Origin: a marine actinobacterium MedAcidi-G3
GTDB taxonomy: Bacteria; Actinomycetota; Acidimicrobiia; Acidimicrobiales; Poriferisodalaceae
Reading direction: 5' to 3'
NCBI GenBank assembly: GCA_000817105.1
Contig: JUEP01000001.1
Span: 45,095 to 109,094, forward strand
Length of the DNA: 64,000 nucleotides
Position 1 is the first letter of the stretch. Every line of letters starts with the position of its first letter. Below, one piece after another: positions 62,619 through 64,000 of the stretch. Under the pieces are notes generated by a model. That model saw only the letters and a list, made by a program, of their open reading frames with translations, ran no database searches and was not told the DNA's origin. Position numbers and translations under genes: made by a program.

Positions 62619-62702
62619 GCACCGATGTTGCCAGATGATTACGCTGTGCAGAGAACAGGGCGGGATTTTTTGTCTTGGTAGCTGAGGATCAAGGGGGCAA
62701 GT

Positions 62703-64000
62703 ATGGCTGAATATGACATTCATATAGCTGGAGGGACAATTGTCGACGGGACGCGTGTTCCGAGATTCAAAGGCGATTTGTGGATCAAGGATGGCACGAT
62801 CTCGAAGATCGGCGGTCGGGCAGATGGAGTCGCTAAGGAAGTGGTGGACGCGAGTGGAAAGATTGTGGCGCCCGGATTCGTTGACCTACATACCCACTAT
62901 GACGCACAAATTCGTTGGGATCCCTGGTGCACGATTTCGGGTTACCACGGTGTGACGTCTGTCGTTCTTGGAAACTGTGGCTTTGGCTTTGCTCCTGTGG
63001 CGGAAGATTTTCGCGAGCGTTCTATGTTGACGATGACTCGCACTGAGGCGATCCCATTCGAATCGATGAAACAAGGTATGGATTGGGACTGGGAAACAAT
63101 CCCTGAATATCTTGATTCGCTAGATCGTGCCCCGAAGGGTGTCAACGTTATCCAGTACATGCCCACCGCTTCCTTGATGACTTATGTGATGGGTTTGGAA
63201 AAGGCGAAGGCCGGCACACCGGCGTCAGATGTTGAGCGTAAAGAGATGGCTCGGCTCTTACATGAGGGAATGGACGCTGGGTTGTGTGGGTTTTCGATTC
63301 AACGGTTGGGGCCAGATAGCGTTCAGGCGGATTTCGATGGTAGTCCCATGGTTACTGACATCATGTGTGATGAAGACATTCTAAATCTGGCACAGGTTTT
63401 GGCTGATCGTGACGAGGGCTTTATCCAAATCACACAAGGCACTGGTGATATTAGAGGCGACATAGCATTTCTTGAAGAGCTTGCGGCTGTTGCTCAGCGA
63501 CCGCTTCTCCATAATGTGGTTGCCCCTGCTCGTCAGGACCCCGAAGTTCATCGACGTCCCTTGCGCTGGATTGACGGTTGCCGTGAAAAGGGTTTACCAA
63601 TTTACGCTCAGTGCGGAACTGGCCGAGCTGGTTTCGCGTTCACTTTGGAGCACTGGAATCTTTATGATGCCTCTCCCGCTTGGAGAGCAGTAACGACCGG
63701 GTCAAAAGAAGAGAAAATTGCCAAAATGCAAGACCCTGAACTGCGGCGCGCTTTGGTCGAAGAGGCCGAGGAGGCTGATCGGCGCTTGCAGGTTATTCAG
63801 GCCGGGGTCGGCGGGAATCCACGTAGCTTGGTTGTCCAGGGTGTGAATAGACAAGCAGACCTGCAGGAGTATGTTGGTAAATCGGTCGGAGAGATTGGGG
63901 AAGCTGAAGGCAAACATCACATCGAAGTAATGCTGGACTTATCGTTGCGTGGCGACCTAAACGTTGAGTTTTTAGGACCAGACAAGGGTTCGAACGCCGA
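62703..64000 (+). CDS. N-acyl-D-amino-acid deacylase family amidohydrolase (3' truncated)
   Basis: The frame from ATG 62703 is open to the window's end (432 residues seen). HIAGGTIVDGTRVPRFKGDL starts the composite beta domain; VAPGFVDLHTHYDAQ gives the first two metal His; GVTSVVLGNCGFGFAP is the D-aminoacylase signature. It probably hydrolyses an N-acyl amino acid or cyclic amide. It was missed by the ORF track because no stop falls inside the window. Confidence 0.82.
   Translation, partial: MAEYDIHIAGGTIVDGTRVPRFKGDLWIKDGTISKIGGRADGVAKEVVDASGKIVAPGFVDLHTHYDAQIRWDPWCTISGYHGVTSVVLGNCGFGFAPVAEDFRERSMLTMTRTEAIPFESMKQGMDWDWETIPEYLDSLDRAPKGVNVIQYMPTASLMTYVMGLEKAKAGTPASDVERKEMARLLHEGMDAGLCGFSIQRLGPDSVQADFDGSPMVTDIMCDEDILNLAQVLADRDEGFIQITQGTGDIRGDIAFLEELAAVAQRPLLHNVVAPARQDPEVHRRPLRWIDGCREKGLPIYAQCGTGRAGFAFTLEHWNLYDASPAWRAVTTGSKEEKIAKMQDPELRRALVEEAEEADRRLQVIQAGVGGNPRSLVVQGVNRQADLQEYVGKSVGEIGEAEGKHHIEVMLDLSLRGDLNVEFLGPDKGSNA

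Noticed and set aside
1-64000. CRISPR array, IS element, prophage, toxin-antitoxin or restriction system
   Set aside because: No spaced direct repeats, transposase, integrase, methylase or paired small toxin genes were seen.

Overview
This 64 kb window looks like housekeeping chromosome from a mid-GC actinobacterium, probably a marine or aquatic Acidimicrobiia-type lineage. The phylum call rests on a complete Pup-proteasome cluster (arc/mpa, dop, pup, prcB, prcA, pafA), a fused CofG-CofH F420 synthase (FbiC), a MarP-like CvpA-protease, and the actinobacterial families DUF3151 and DUF3866. The narrower lineage is inferred only from base composition and gene neighbourhood. Coding density is very high: genes abut or overlap by 1-4 nt (ATGA, TAATG, GTGA), GTG and TTG starts are common, and no gene-free stretch exceeds about 210 nt. 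I saw no tRNA, rRNA, IS element, prophage, CRISPR array or defence island.

Layout. 1-11 kb: end of a stress-protein-like gene, two crotonases, an inositol-phosphatase/HisN-like enzyme, an AI-2E family exporter, a DUF4031 gene overlapping a queuosine-tRNA-mannosyltransferase-like glycosyltransferase, a secreted M23 peptidase with exact 42-residue propeller-like repeats, two small hydrolases, an AtuA-like protein and a degenerate GGDEF protein. 11-23 kb: a minus-strand GDPD / FAD oxidoreductase / gamma-glutamyltransferase run, an acyl-CoA dehydrogenase, a pyruvate kinase with K+-independent-type residues, then alpha/beta hydrolase, DUF3151, MobA, rhodanese and RNase D. 23-36 kb: a glcDEF operon, HxlR-fbiC, a transketolase followed by a disrupted transaldolase, FIST and Lon-N proteins.

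36-52 kb is the information and protein-quality core: small membrane proteins, TrmI, a MarP-like protease, ferredoxin, the Pup-proteasome cluster, DUF3866, signal peptidase I, GDPD, TatA/B-TatC and a HelY/Mtr4-like helicase. 52-64 kb: an orphan DagK-C-like protein, a two-domain ThyX-like protein, GNAT, NUDIX, a crotonase, a charged protein of unknown function, a topoisomerase IV pair (parC-parE), an alkyltransferase-like protein and the start of a D-aminoacylase-family amidohydrolase that runs off the end.

Together the genes suggest an aerobic heterotroph that oxidises acyl-CoAs and glycolate, uses F420, and tags proteins with Pup for degradation. I found no clear new multi-gene system. The items most worth a second look are the transaldolase that appears to have lost 38 nt including the catalytic Glu, the ThyX-like fusion whose signature motif is split between its two halves, the DUF4031/QTMAN-like pair, and several conserved-looking genes with no assigned function.
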